Source: Candidatus Barnesiella excrementavium (lineage in GTDB: Bacteria; Bacteroidota; Bacteroidia; Bacteroidales; Barnesiellaceae). Taken from it: a DNA stretch of 49,500 bases. The stretch is taken from NCBI GenBank assembly GCA_019115485.1, contig DXDM01000046.1:1-49500 (forward strand), given 5' to 3'. Below, in pieces: positions 42,578 to 49,500 of the stretch; within the stretch, counting starts at the first letter, position 1, and each line of letters starts with the position of its first letter. Under the pieces are notes generated by a model. It was not told the DNA's origin and made no database searches. It was given only the letters and a program-made list of their open reading frames with translations. The translations under genes and the position numbers were made by a program.

Positions 42578-43423
42578 TTATCCGTTTTTGTTTGTGCCTT
42601 TGTCGTCCCGCGGGGTTAAAACGCAGGGGGCGAACAGATGGTTTACGGCTCCGTGGCCGTGGCCTATCGTCACGTCGGCACCCGCTTCGAGGGCTCGGGT
42701 AAGGTAGGTCTTGGCGGCAGCCACCGCATCGGGCAGGTCGTGACCCAGGGCCAGGTACGAGGCGATGGCCGAAGAGAAGGTGCAGCCCGTACCGTGGGTG
42801 TTGCGTGTGGCAATGCGGGGCGAGGTGTAGCGCACTGGGTCGGCCTGCGGGGTGAAGAGCAGGTCGCACGATTCGGCCCCCTCCAAGTGCCCTCCCTTGA
42901 TGAGAACCGCCCGGCAACCGATTTGGAAGAGCCGTCGTGCCGCCAGTTCCATCTCCCGTTCGTTGGTGACGGGCAGGCCGCTCAGGATTTCGGCTTCGGG
43001 AATGTTGGGGGTGACGAGCGTGGCTCGGGGCAGGAGCCGCGATTTGACCGCCTCGATGGCCTCTTCCTCGATGAGTCGGCACCCCGAGGTCGATACCATG
43101 ACCGGGTCGAGCACGATGTGGTCGAGGGGATAGTGAGCCAGACAGTCGGCAATGGCTTCGATGGTAGGGCGGGCGTAGAGCATGCCCAGCTTCACCGTGT
43201 GACAAGGCAGGTCGTCGAGTACGGCCTCGATTTGCTGGCGCACGATATCGGGGTCGATGCCCTGTATGGCCCGCACCTCGCAGGTGTTTTGTGCCGTGAT
43301 GGCGGTGATGGCCGATGTGCCGAATACACCGATGGCCGACATGGTTTTCAGGTCGGCCTGTATCCCGGCTCCTCCGCTGCTGTCCGAGCCGGCTATGGTC
43401 AATACGACGGGATAGGTTTTCAT
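42578..43423 (-). CDS. thiD: Hydroxymethylpyrimidine/phosphomethylpyrimidine kinase
   Basis: Phosphorylates HMP twice in the pyrimidine branch. A ribokinase-fold enzyme of 281 residues: [54 protein letters not shown] and the anion hole [14 protein letters not shown]. It is the first gene of the thi operon, directly behind the TPP riboswitch. Confidence 0.95.
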   Translation of the reverse strand: MKTYPVVLTIAGSDSSGGAGIQADLKTMSAIGVFGTSAITAITAQNTCEVRAIQGIDPDIVRQQIEAVLDDLPCHTVKLGMLYARPTIEAIADCLAHYPLDHIVLDPVMVSTSGCRLIEEEAIEAVKSRLLPRATLVTPNIPEAEILSGLPVTNEREMELAARRLFQIGCRAVLIKGGHLEGAESCDLLFTPQADPVRYTSPRIATRNTHGTGCTFSSAIASYLALGHDLPDAVAAAKTYLTRALEAGADVTIGHGHGAVNHLFAPCVLTPRDDKGTNKNG

Positions 43424-43479
43424 ACGGTTCGCTTTATCGGGGGCTTAAAACCGTATCGAAACAGATAGGACTATGAACA

Positions 43480-43550
43480 ATTCCTGCGCCGGCATTATCC
43501 GTATCAGGTTCATAGGGTATGATCTCAGCCGTTTTTAGGCACCCCTTTGT
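43480..43550 (-). ncRNA. TPP riboswitch (THI element)
   Basis: On the minus strand the conserved parts are present in order: GGGGTGCC, GGCTGAGATCATACCC, then GAACCTGATACGGATAATGCC and the closing GGCGCAGGAA. It lies about 57 bases before thiD and should shut down the operon when thiamine pyrophosphate is plentiful. Confidence 0.97.
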
Positions 43551-43557
43551 TACACGA

Positions 43558-43565
43558 CAAAGTTA
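43558..43565 (-). promoter_or_regulatory. thi operon promoter (-7 box)
   Basis: The minus strand reads TAACTTTG, the same perfect -7 sequence used before the cobalamin riboswitch. It starts the RNA just before the TPP aptamer. A -33 TTTG is not evident at the right distance. Confidence 0.6.
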
Positions 43566-43816
43566 GGGATAATTTTTGTATCGGGGTATTGCCCTGTTTG
43601 TTTTAATAAAAATTAAGAGCTGTCTGTCCTTCTGCGGGCTGGGAGCATTGCTTCCCGATGGGGCTGTTGACGAAAGAGGCCGACAGCATTTTGTCCCTGT
43701 TTTTACGGCAGGGAATATGGCGGAGACTACGTTTGTTATAATTCTGTTATATAGCGTGGTAAAAAGTCAGTGCTTTTGGTTTAAATCGGGTAATTTGTAA
43801 ATAAATTATCAAAATA
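43566..43816. other. Intergenic stretch between thi operon and gltB, no gene seen
   Basis: This stretch is AT-rich on its right side and holds only short open frames without recognisable products. I see no RNA gene in it. Confidence 0.5.
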
Positions 43817-43848
43817 TTTGTATTTTTGAAAGCTGTTATTTATTTTTG
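43817..43848 (+). promoter_or_regulatory. gltB promoter
   Basis: The -33 TTTG (43817-43820) and -7 TATTTTTG (43841-43848) are separated by exactly 20 bases. A second TATTTTTG at 43821-43828 may give another start. Confidence 0.75.
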
Positions 43849-43903
43849 CAAGCAAATTGAAATGCTTATTTTGAAAGACCGAATAAAAAGAAACTGAAAG
43901 CTG

Positions 43904-46900
43904 ATGAAGGAATCCGTATTTGTCAAAGATAAAATGCTGAGAGAGAACACCACACAGAGGGGATCGATGGGCCTGTATGACCCGGCCAACGAACACGATG
44001 CGTGTGGAGTAGGTATGATTGTCAACATTCACGGCAACAAGTCGCACGAGTTGGTCGATTCGGCCTTGAAGGTGCTCGAAAACATGAAGCACCGCGGAGC
44101 CGAGGGGGCCGACAACAAGACGGGCGACGGTGCCGGTATTCTGTTGCAGATACCGCATGAGTTTATTCTACTGCAAGGCATTCCCGTCCCCGAGAAGGGG
44201 AAATATGGCACGGGGCTGGTGTTCCTGCCCAAGAGTCTGAAAGAGCAGAGCGCAATACTCGACATCATGGCCGAGGAGATTGAGCGCGAGAAACTCTCGC
44301 TCATGCATGTACGTTCGGTGCCGGTCAACTCGTCGATTCTGGGGAAAAGTGCGGCCGAGACCGAGCCTGACATCAAGCAGGTCTTTGTCACCGGCGAGGC
44401 CGACGACCTGGAACGCAAACTTTATCTCATTCGCAAGAAAATCGAGCGGCGGGTCAGCCACAAGGATTTTTACTTCGTTTCGCTTTCGAGCAAGACCATC
44501 ATTTACAAAGGTATGCTCTCGTCGGTGCAGCTGCGCGAGTACTTCTGCGATCTGACGCAACCCTATTTCACCAGCGGGTTGGCCATCGTACACTCCCGGT
44601 TCAGTACCAACACCTTCCCCACGTGGGGGCTGGCTCAGCCCTTCCGCTTGTTGGCGCACAATGGCGAAATCAATACGATTCGGGGCAACCGGGCCTGGAT
44701 GGAGGCCCGCGAGAGCGTGCTCTCCACACCTTTGCTGGGATCGGTCAAGGATATACGACCTATCTTGCAGCCCGACATGAGCGACAGTGCCTCGCTCGAC
44801 AATGTGCTCGAATTTTTCGTACAGTCGGGATTGAGCCTGCCGCACGCCATGGCCATGCTCGTGCCCGAGTCGTTCAACGACAAGAACCCTATCAGTGAAG
44901 ATTTGAAAGCCTTTTATGAATACCATTCGATTCTGATGGAGCCGTGGGACGGTCCTGCCGCCTTGCTTTTCAGCGACGGTCGTTATGCCGGCGGTATGCT
45001 CGACCGCAACGGGTTGCGTCCCGCCCGCTACCTCATTACCCGCAACGACATGATGGTGGTGGCCAGCGAGGCCGGTGTCATCGGGTTCGACCCCGAGACC
45101 ATTCGTGAGAAGGGACGCCTGCAACCGGGTAAGATCTTGCTGGTCGATACTCAGGAAGGACGCATCTACTACGACGAGGAGTTGAAGAAACAGCTGGCTT
45201 CGGCTCGGCCCTATCGTCAGTGGCTGGCCGACAACCGCATCGAGCTCGACACCTTGAAGAGCGGCCGCAAAGTTGAAAATACCGTGGCCGATTATGACCG
45301 CAAGTTGCGGGCTTTCGGGTTTACCCGCGAAGATGTGGAGCGCACCATTACCCCCATGTGTACGACGGGCTCGGAGCCTACGGCTTCGATGGGTAACGAC
45401 ACGCCGCTGGCCGTCCTTTCCGAGCGTCCGCAATCGTTGTTCAACTATTTCAGACAACAGTTTGCTCAGGTGACCAACCCGCCTATCGACCCCATTCGCG
45501 AGGAGTTGGTGATGTCGCTCACCGAGTATATCGGTGCCGTGGGTAACAATATTCTGTTGCCCGACGAGAGTCACTGCAAGATGGTGCGGTTGCCGCACCC
45601 CATTCTCAACAATACCCAACTGGATATTCTGTGCAACATTCGCTACAAGGGCTTCAAGACGGTGAAACTGCCCATGCTCTTCGAGGCCGGGCGGGGTAGA
45701 GCCGGACTGGAAGAGGCGCTCGTGGCTCTCTGCCGCAAGGCCGAGGAGTCGGTCGACGAAGGAGTAAACTACATTGTCCTCTCCGACCGGGATATCGATG
45801 CCGGTCACGCCGCCATACCGGCCCTGTTGGCCGTGAGTGCCGTGCACCATCACCTCATCTCGGTACAGAAACGCGTGCAGACGGCTCTGGTGGTCGAGAG
45901 CGGCGAAATTCGCGAGGTGATGCACGCCGCCCTGTTGCTGGGTTATGGTGCCAGCGCCATCAACCCTTATATGGTATTTGCCGTACTCGCCGACCTAGTG
46001 AAGCGGGGCGATGTGCAGATGAACTACGAGACGGCCGAGAAGAACTACATCAAGGCCGTGTGCAAGGGGCTTTACAAAATCATGAGCAAGATGGGTATCA
46101 GTACCATACGTTCCTACCGCGGAGCCAAAATTTTCGAGGCCGTGGGGTTGAGCGAGGAATTGCTGAACCGCTGGTTCGGGACCCGTTGTTCGTCGGTAGG
46201 CGGTATTCGTCTCGACGAGATAGCCCACGACTACGAGGCCTTCCACGATGCCGGTTATCTGCCCGACGAGATAGACTCGCCGTTGCCCTATATCGGACAG
46301 TTCTCCTACCGCAAGGAGGGTGAGAAACATGCCTGGAATCCCGAGACCATCAGTCTGCTGCAACTGGCTACGCGTCTGGGCAGCTACGAGAAATACAAAC
46401 AGTTTGCCGACAAGGTAGACCACAAGGAGAGTCCCATCTTCCTGCGCGATTTCTTCTGCTTCAAGCGCAATCCCATTCCCATCGATCAGGTAGAACCGGT
46501 CGAGTCGATTGTGAAGCACTTTGTGACGGGAGCCATCTCGTTCGGCGCCATCAGCAAGGAGGCGCACGAGGCTCTTGCCCTGGCCATGAACAAGCTGGGC
46601 ACGCGCAGCAACACGGGCGAAGGGGGCGAGGATTCGACCCGCTTCCACGAGACCTACGACGGCATTTCATTGTGCAGCAAGACCAAGCAGGTGGCTTCGG
46701 GCCGCTTCGGTGTCACTACCGAGTATCTGGTCAATGCCGAAGAGATACAGATTAAAGTGGCGCAAGGTGCCAAACCGGGCGAGGGTGGACAACTGCCGGG
46801 TTTCAAGGTCGACGAGGTGATTGCCCGTACCCGTCATTCGATTCCGGGCATTTCGCTCATCTCGCCTCCGCCGCATCACGATATCTACTCCATCGAAGAT

Positions 46901-48421
46901 TTGGCCCAACTCATCTTCGACTTGAAGAATGTCAATCCCCGTGCTCAGATTAGTGTCAAGCTGGTAGCCGAGAGCGGTGTGGGAACCATTGCCGCCGGTG
47001 TGGCCAAAGCCAAGGCCGACCTGATTGTCATCTCGGGTGCCGAGGGTGGCACGGGAGCTTCGCCGGCATCGTCGATGCGTTATGCCGGTATCCCGCCCGA
47101 AATCGGGTTGAGCGATACGCAGCAGACCCTGGTGCTGAACGGCCTTCGCGGGAAGGTGCGCTTGCAGACCGACGGTCAGTTGAAGACCGGGCGCGACATC
47201 GTCAGCATGGCGTTGCTCGGAGCCGAGGAGTTTGCCTTCGGTACCGCAGCCCTCATTGTGCTGGGCTGTGTGATGATGCGCAAGTGCCATGCCAACACCT
47301 GTCCGGTGGGCGTGGCCACGCAGGACCCCAAGTTGCGCGAGCGGTTCAGAGGACACTACCAGTATGTAGTGAACTACTTCCAGTTCCTGGCTCAGGAGGT
47401 GCGCGAATACCTGGCCGAGATGGGATTCACCCGGTTGAACGACATTGTGGGACGCACCGACTTGATTGAAATTGCTCCTGCCGAGCCCGGCTCCAAGGCC
47501 TCGCTGCTCGACTTCAACCGCATCTTGCACCGCGTCGACAACGGTACGGCTCTGCATCGGGTCATGCCGCAACAGCACGACATCGACGGGGTACTCGACG
47601 TGACAATGCTCGCGGCTGCCCGCGAGGCTATCGAGAACCGTCGGGAGGTATCTCTCGAATATACGATTGGCAATACCGACCGTTCGATAGGAGCCATGCT
47701 CTCGGGAGCCGTGGCTGCCCGATACGGCGAAGCCGGATTGCCCGACGATACGATTCAAGTCAAGTTCAAGGGGTCGGCCGGACAGAGCTTCGGCGCCTTC
47801 CTGACCCACGGTATCAACTTCCGCCTCGAAGGCGAAGCCAACGATTACCTGGGCAAGGGGTTGAGCGGCGGTCGCATTGCGGTACACCCGCCGGTACGCA
47901 GCACCTTTGCCGCTGAGGATAACACGATTGCAGGCAACACGCTGCTCTACGGAGCCACCTCGGGCGAGGTCTACATCAACGGCCGGGTGGGCGAGCGGTT
48001 TGCCGTGCGCAACTCGGGAGCCATAGCCGTAGTCGAAGGGGTGGGCGACCACTGCTGCGAGTACATGACCGGCGGCCGTGTGGTTGTGCTGGGCGAGACG
48101 GGTCGCAACTTTGCCGCCGGTATGAGTGGCGGTGTGGCCTATGTGTGGGACAAGAACCGCAAGTTCGACTACTTCTGCAACATGGATATGGTAGAGCTCT
48201 CGCTGGTCGAAGATGCGGCTGCCCGTAAAGAGTTGCACGAACTGATTCGTCAGCACTACTTCTACACCAGCTCGTCGCTGGCCCGCACGATGCTCGACAA
48301 CTGGAACCGTTACGTCGAGGAGTTTATTCAGGTAACCCCCATCGAGTTCAAGAAGGTGTTGGCCGAAGAGCAGATGCGCAAACTCCAAGAGAAGATTGCC
48401 GAAGTACAGAGAGATTATTAA
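43904..48421 (+). CDS. gltB: Glutamate synthase, large subunit
   Basis: Transfers the glutamine amide to 2-oxoglutarate, with GltD supplying electrons. Of the 1505 residues, the N-terminal class II amidotransferase domain should start after propeptide removal at Cys34 (ANEHDACGVGM), with RFSTNTFPTW and RLLAHNGEINT nearby. A central domain follows. The FMN/synthase barrel (about 800-1180) has TGAISFGAISKEAHE, GAKPGEGGQLPG, and the 3Fe-4S cysteines of CVMMRKCHANTC (about 1122-1133). The C-terminal part is the glycine-rich GXGXG helix domain. I start at 43904; a later ATG at 43967 would give a shorter propeptide. GltD follows after 42 bases. Confidence 0.97.
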   Translation: MKESVFVKDKMLRENTTQRGSMGLYDPANEHDACGVGMIVNIHGNKSHELVDSALKVLENMKHRGAEGADNKTGDGAGILLQIPHEFILLQGIPVPEKGKYGTGLVFLPKSLKEQSAILDIMAEEIEREKLSLMHVRSVPVNSSILGKSAAETEPDIKQVFVTGEADDLERKLYLIRKKIERRVSHKDFYFVSLSSKTIIYKGMLSSVQLREYFCDLTQPYFTSGLAIVHSRFSTNTFPTWGLAQPFRLLAHNGEINTIRGNRAWMEARESVLSTPLLGSVKDIRPILQPDMSDSASLDNVLEFFVQSGLSLPHAMAMLVPESFNDKNPISEDLKAFYEYHSILMEPWDGPAALLFSDGRYAGGMLDRNGLRPARYLITRNDMMVVASEAGVIGFDPETIREKGRLQPGKILLVDTQEGRIYYDEELKKQLASARPYRQWLADNRIELDTLKSGRKVENTVADYDRKLRAFGFTREDVERTITPMCTTGSEPTASMGNDTPLAVLSERPQSLFNYFRQQFAQVTNPPIDPIREELVMSLTEYIGAVGNNILLPDESHCKMVRLPHPILNNTQLDILCNIRYKGFKTVKLPMLFEAGRGRAGLEEALVALCRKAEESVDEGVNYIVLSDRDIDAGHAAIPALLAVSAVHHHLISVQKRVQTALVVESGEIREVMHAALLLGYGASAINPYMVFAVLADLVKRGDVQMNYETAEKNYIKAVCKGLYKIMSKMGISTIRSYRGAKIFEAVGLSEELLNRWFGTRCSSVGGIRLDEIAHDYEAFHDAGYLPDEIDSPLPYIGQFSYRKEGEKHAWNPETISLLQLATRLGSYEKYKQFADKVDHKESPIFLRDFFCFKRNPIPIDQVEPVESIVKHFVTGAISFGAISKEAHEALALAMNKLGTRSNTGEGGEDSTRFHETYDGISLCSKTKQVASGRFGVTTEYLVNAEEIQIKVAQGAKPGEGGQLPGFKVDEVIARTRHSIPGISLISPPPHHDIYSIEDLAQLIFDLKNVNPRAQISVKLVAESGVGTIAAGVAKAKADLIVISGAEGGTGASPASSMRYAGIPPEIGLSDTQQTLVLNGLRGKVRLQTDGQLKTGRDIVSMALLGAEEFAFGTAALIVLGCVMMRKCHANTCPVGVATQDPKLRERFRGHYQYVVNYFQFLAQEVREYLAEMGFTRLNDIVGRTDLIEIAPAEPGSKASLLDFNRILHRVDNGTALHRVMPQQHDIDGVLDVTMLAAAREAIENRREVSLEYTIGNTDRSIGAMLSGAVAARYGEAGLPDDTIQVKFKGSAGQSFGAFLTHGINFRLEGEANDYLGKGLSGGRIAVHPPVRSTFAAEDNTIAGNTLLYGATSGEVYINGRVGERFAVRNSGAIAVVEGVGDHCCEYMTGGRVVVLGETGRNFAAGMSGGVAYVWDKNRKFDYFCNMDMVELSLVEDAAARKELHELIRQHYFYTSSSLARTMLDNWNRYVEEFIQVTPIEFKKVLAEEQMRKLQEKIAEVQRDY

Positions 48422-48463
48422 ACCAAGACACTATCGAAAAGAGATTATAGAAGATATAGCATT

Positions 48464-49500
48464 ATGGGAAACCCGAAAGCATTCTTAACCATACCCCGGC
48501 AGGAGGCCGGCTATCGTCCCGTACACGACCGCATTTCCGACTACGGTGAGGTGGAACAGACCCTCAATACCAGCGAGCGCAAGTTGCAAGCCTCGCGCTG
48601 CATGGATTGCGGTGTGCCCTTCTGCCACTGGGCCTGCCCGCTGGGCAACCGTCCGCCCGAATTTCAGGACGCCCTCTTCCGGGGCCGGTGGGCCGAAGCT
48701 TACCAGCTGTTGACCGAGACCAACGACTTCCCCGAATTCACAGGGCGCATCTGCCCGGCACTGTGCGAGAAGAGCTGTGTGCTCAACCTGAGCATGGAGG
48801 CGCCCGTCACCATTCGGGAAAACGAGGCTGCCATCATTGAGGCTGCCTTTCGCGAGGGGCTTGTCAAGCCTCGTCACTACAAACGCAACGGCAAGCGCGT
48901 GGCCGTAATCGGGTCGGGACCGGCCGGACTCTCAGTCGCCAACCGGCTCAACCGGCTGGGCTATGCCGTCACGGTGTTTGAAAAATTGGAGTATGTGGGA
49001 GGTCTGTTGCGATTCGGTATTCCCAATTTCAAACTGCATAAACCCATCATCGACCGCCGTGTGCGGGTGATGGAGGAGGAGGGTATCACCTTCGAGGTGA
49101 ACCATGCCGTCGACCTCGACCAGCTGCCCGAAGGGTTCGATGCCTATTGCCTCTGCACCGGTACCCCTCAGGCTCGTGACCTCAATATTCCGGGACGTGA
49201 CTTGGTCGGTATCCATTTTGCCATGGAGATGCTGGCCCAGCAAAACCGGGTGCTGGCGGGGCAGACTTTCCCCGACGAGGAGCGCATCACGGCCCGGGGC
49301 AAACATGTGTTGATAATCGGTGGTGGCGATACCGGCAGCGATTGCATAGGCACGAGTAACCGGCAGGGCGCTTTGAGCGTGACCCAGATTGAGATTATGC
49401 CCAAACCTCCCGTCGGACACAATCCCGCTACCCCTTGGCCGCAATGGCCCATCGTGTTGAAGACCAGCAGCAGCCACGAAGAGGGTTGCGAGCGGCGGTG
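48464..49500 (+). CDS. gltD: Glutamate synthase, small subunit (cut by the window edge)
   Basis: The first 345 codons are present and run off the right end without a stop. Two cysteine groups near the N-terminus (CMDCGVPFCHWACPLGN and CPALCEKSC) bind 4Fe-4S clusters. A FAD-binding VAVIGSGPAGLSVA, YVGGLLRFGIPNFKL and the NADPH-binding VLIIGGGDTGSDC follow. It passes electrons from NADPH to GltB. Start at ATG 48464 (MGNPKAFLTI). Confidence 0.95.
   Translation, partial: MGNPKAFLTIPRQEAGYRPVHDRISDYGEVEQTLNTSERKLQASRCMDCGVPFCHWACPLGNRPPEFQDALFRGRWAEAYQLLTETNDFPEFTGRICPALCEKSCVLNLSMEAPVTIRENEAAIIEAAFREGLVKPRHYKRNGKRVAVIGSGPAGLSVANRLNRLGYAVTVFEKLEYVGGLLRFGIPNFKLHKPIIDRRVRVMEEEGITFEVNHAVDLDQLPEGFDAYCLCTGTPQARDLNIPGRDLVGIHFAMEMLAQQNRVLAGQTFPDEERITARGKHVLIIGGGDTGSDCIGTSNRQGALSVTQIEIMPKPPVGHNPATPWPQWPIVLKTSSSHEEGCERR

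Overview
The window comes from a member of the Bacteroidales (phylum Bacteroidota) with a fairly GC-rich genome. Three things support this. Many genes are preceded by the Bacteroides-type promoter (-33 TTTG or TTG, about 20 bases, -7 TAnnTTTG). Family markers of the phylum are present: DUF4290, DUF5063, an M56/BlaI pair with plug-like repeats, and a type IX secretion C-terminal sorting domain. The thiamine operon has the order usual for the group. A Barnesiella-like gut organism is my guess; the sequence alone does not prove the genus.

Layout from left to right. Positions 1-94 hold the 3' end of an unrecognised gene. Positions 512-4312 (minus) are a unit of uvrD/pcrA, nspC and a small membrane protein. 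Next on the minus strand come an FtsH-type protease (4638-6497), a Ser-type sulfatase (6655-8220) and a split threonine/serine-exporter pair (8477-9786). A MetE-like protein (10030-11121) lies behind a cobalamin riboswitch. On the plus strand follow a structured 6S-like RNA (about 11741-11935) and an AT-rich zinc-ribbon membrane protein. Then come ppdK (minus), rlmD (plus), an anaerobic sulfatase maturase (minus), a second Ser-type sulfatase (plus) and a 1170-residue type IX-secreted protein.

From 24238 to 26562 lies a blaI-blaR1-like pair with three phased operator dyads. A minus-strand unit of eight genes follows (yicC, gmk, nadD, DUF5063, 3'-5' exonuclease, small membrane protein, outer-membrane barrel, MFS carrier). 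A divergent plus-strand unit carries tsaB, DUF4290, murA, rimM and a nitroreductase. The window ends with an eight-gene thiamine operon (thiD-thiS-thiE2-thiE-thiG-thiC-thiH-thiF, minus) behind a TPP riboswitch, then gltB and the start of gltD (plus).

How they fit together. The maturase at 17004-18242 is the expected activator of both sulfatases, whose modified residue is serine rather than cysteine. The thi operon makes both halves of thiamine phosphate: ThiC and ThiD make the pyrimidine; ThiF, ThiS, ThiG and ThiH make the thiazole; ThiE joins them. GltB and GltD form glutamate synthase. The rest is mostly housekeeping.

The most interesting signals are: (1) a palindromic intergenic repeat present at three places, each copy containing a complete promoter-like -7/-33 pair; (2) a 6S-like RNA whose long rod competes with a perfect 9-bp terminator-like stem; (3) a B12 riboswitch in front of a MetE-family protein that has lost most of its zinc ligands; and (4) a BlaR1-like sensor with plug-like repeats and three in-phase operators.
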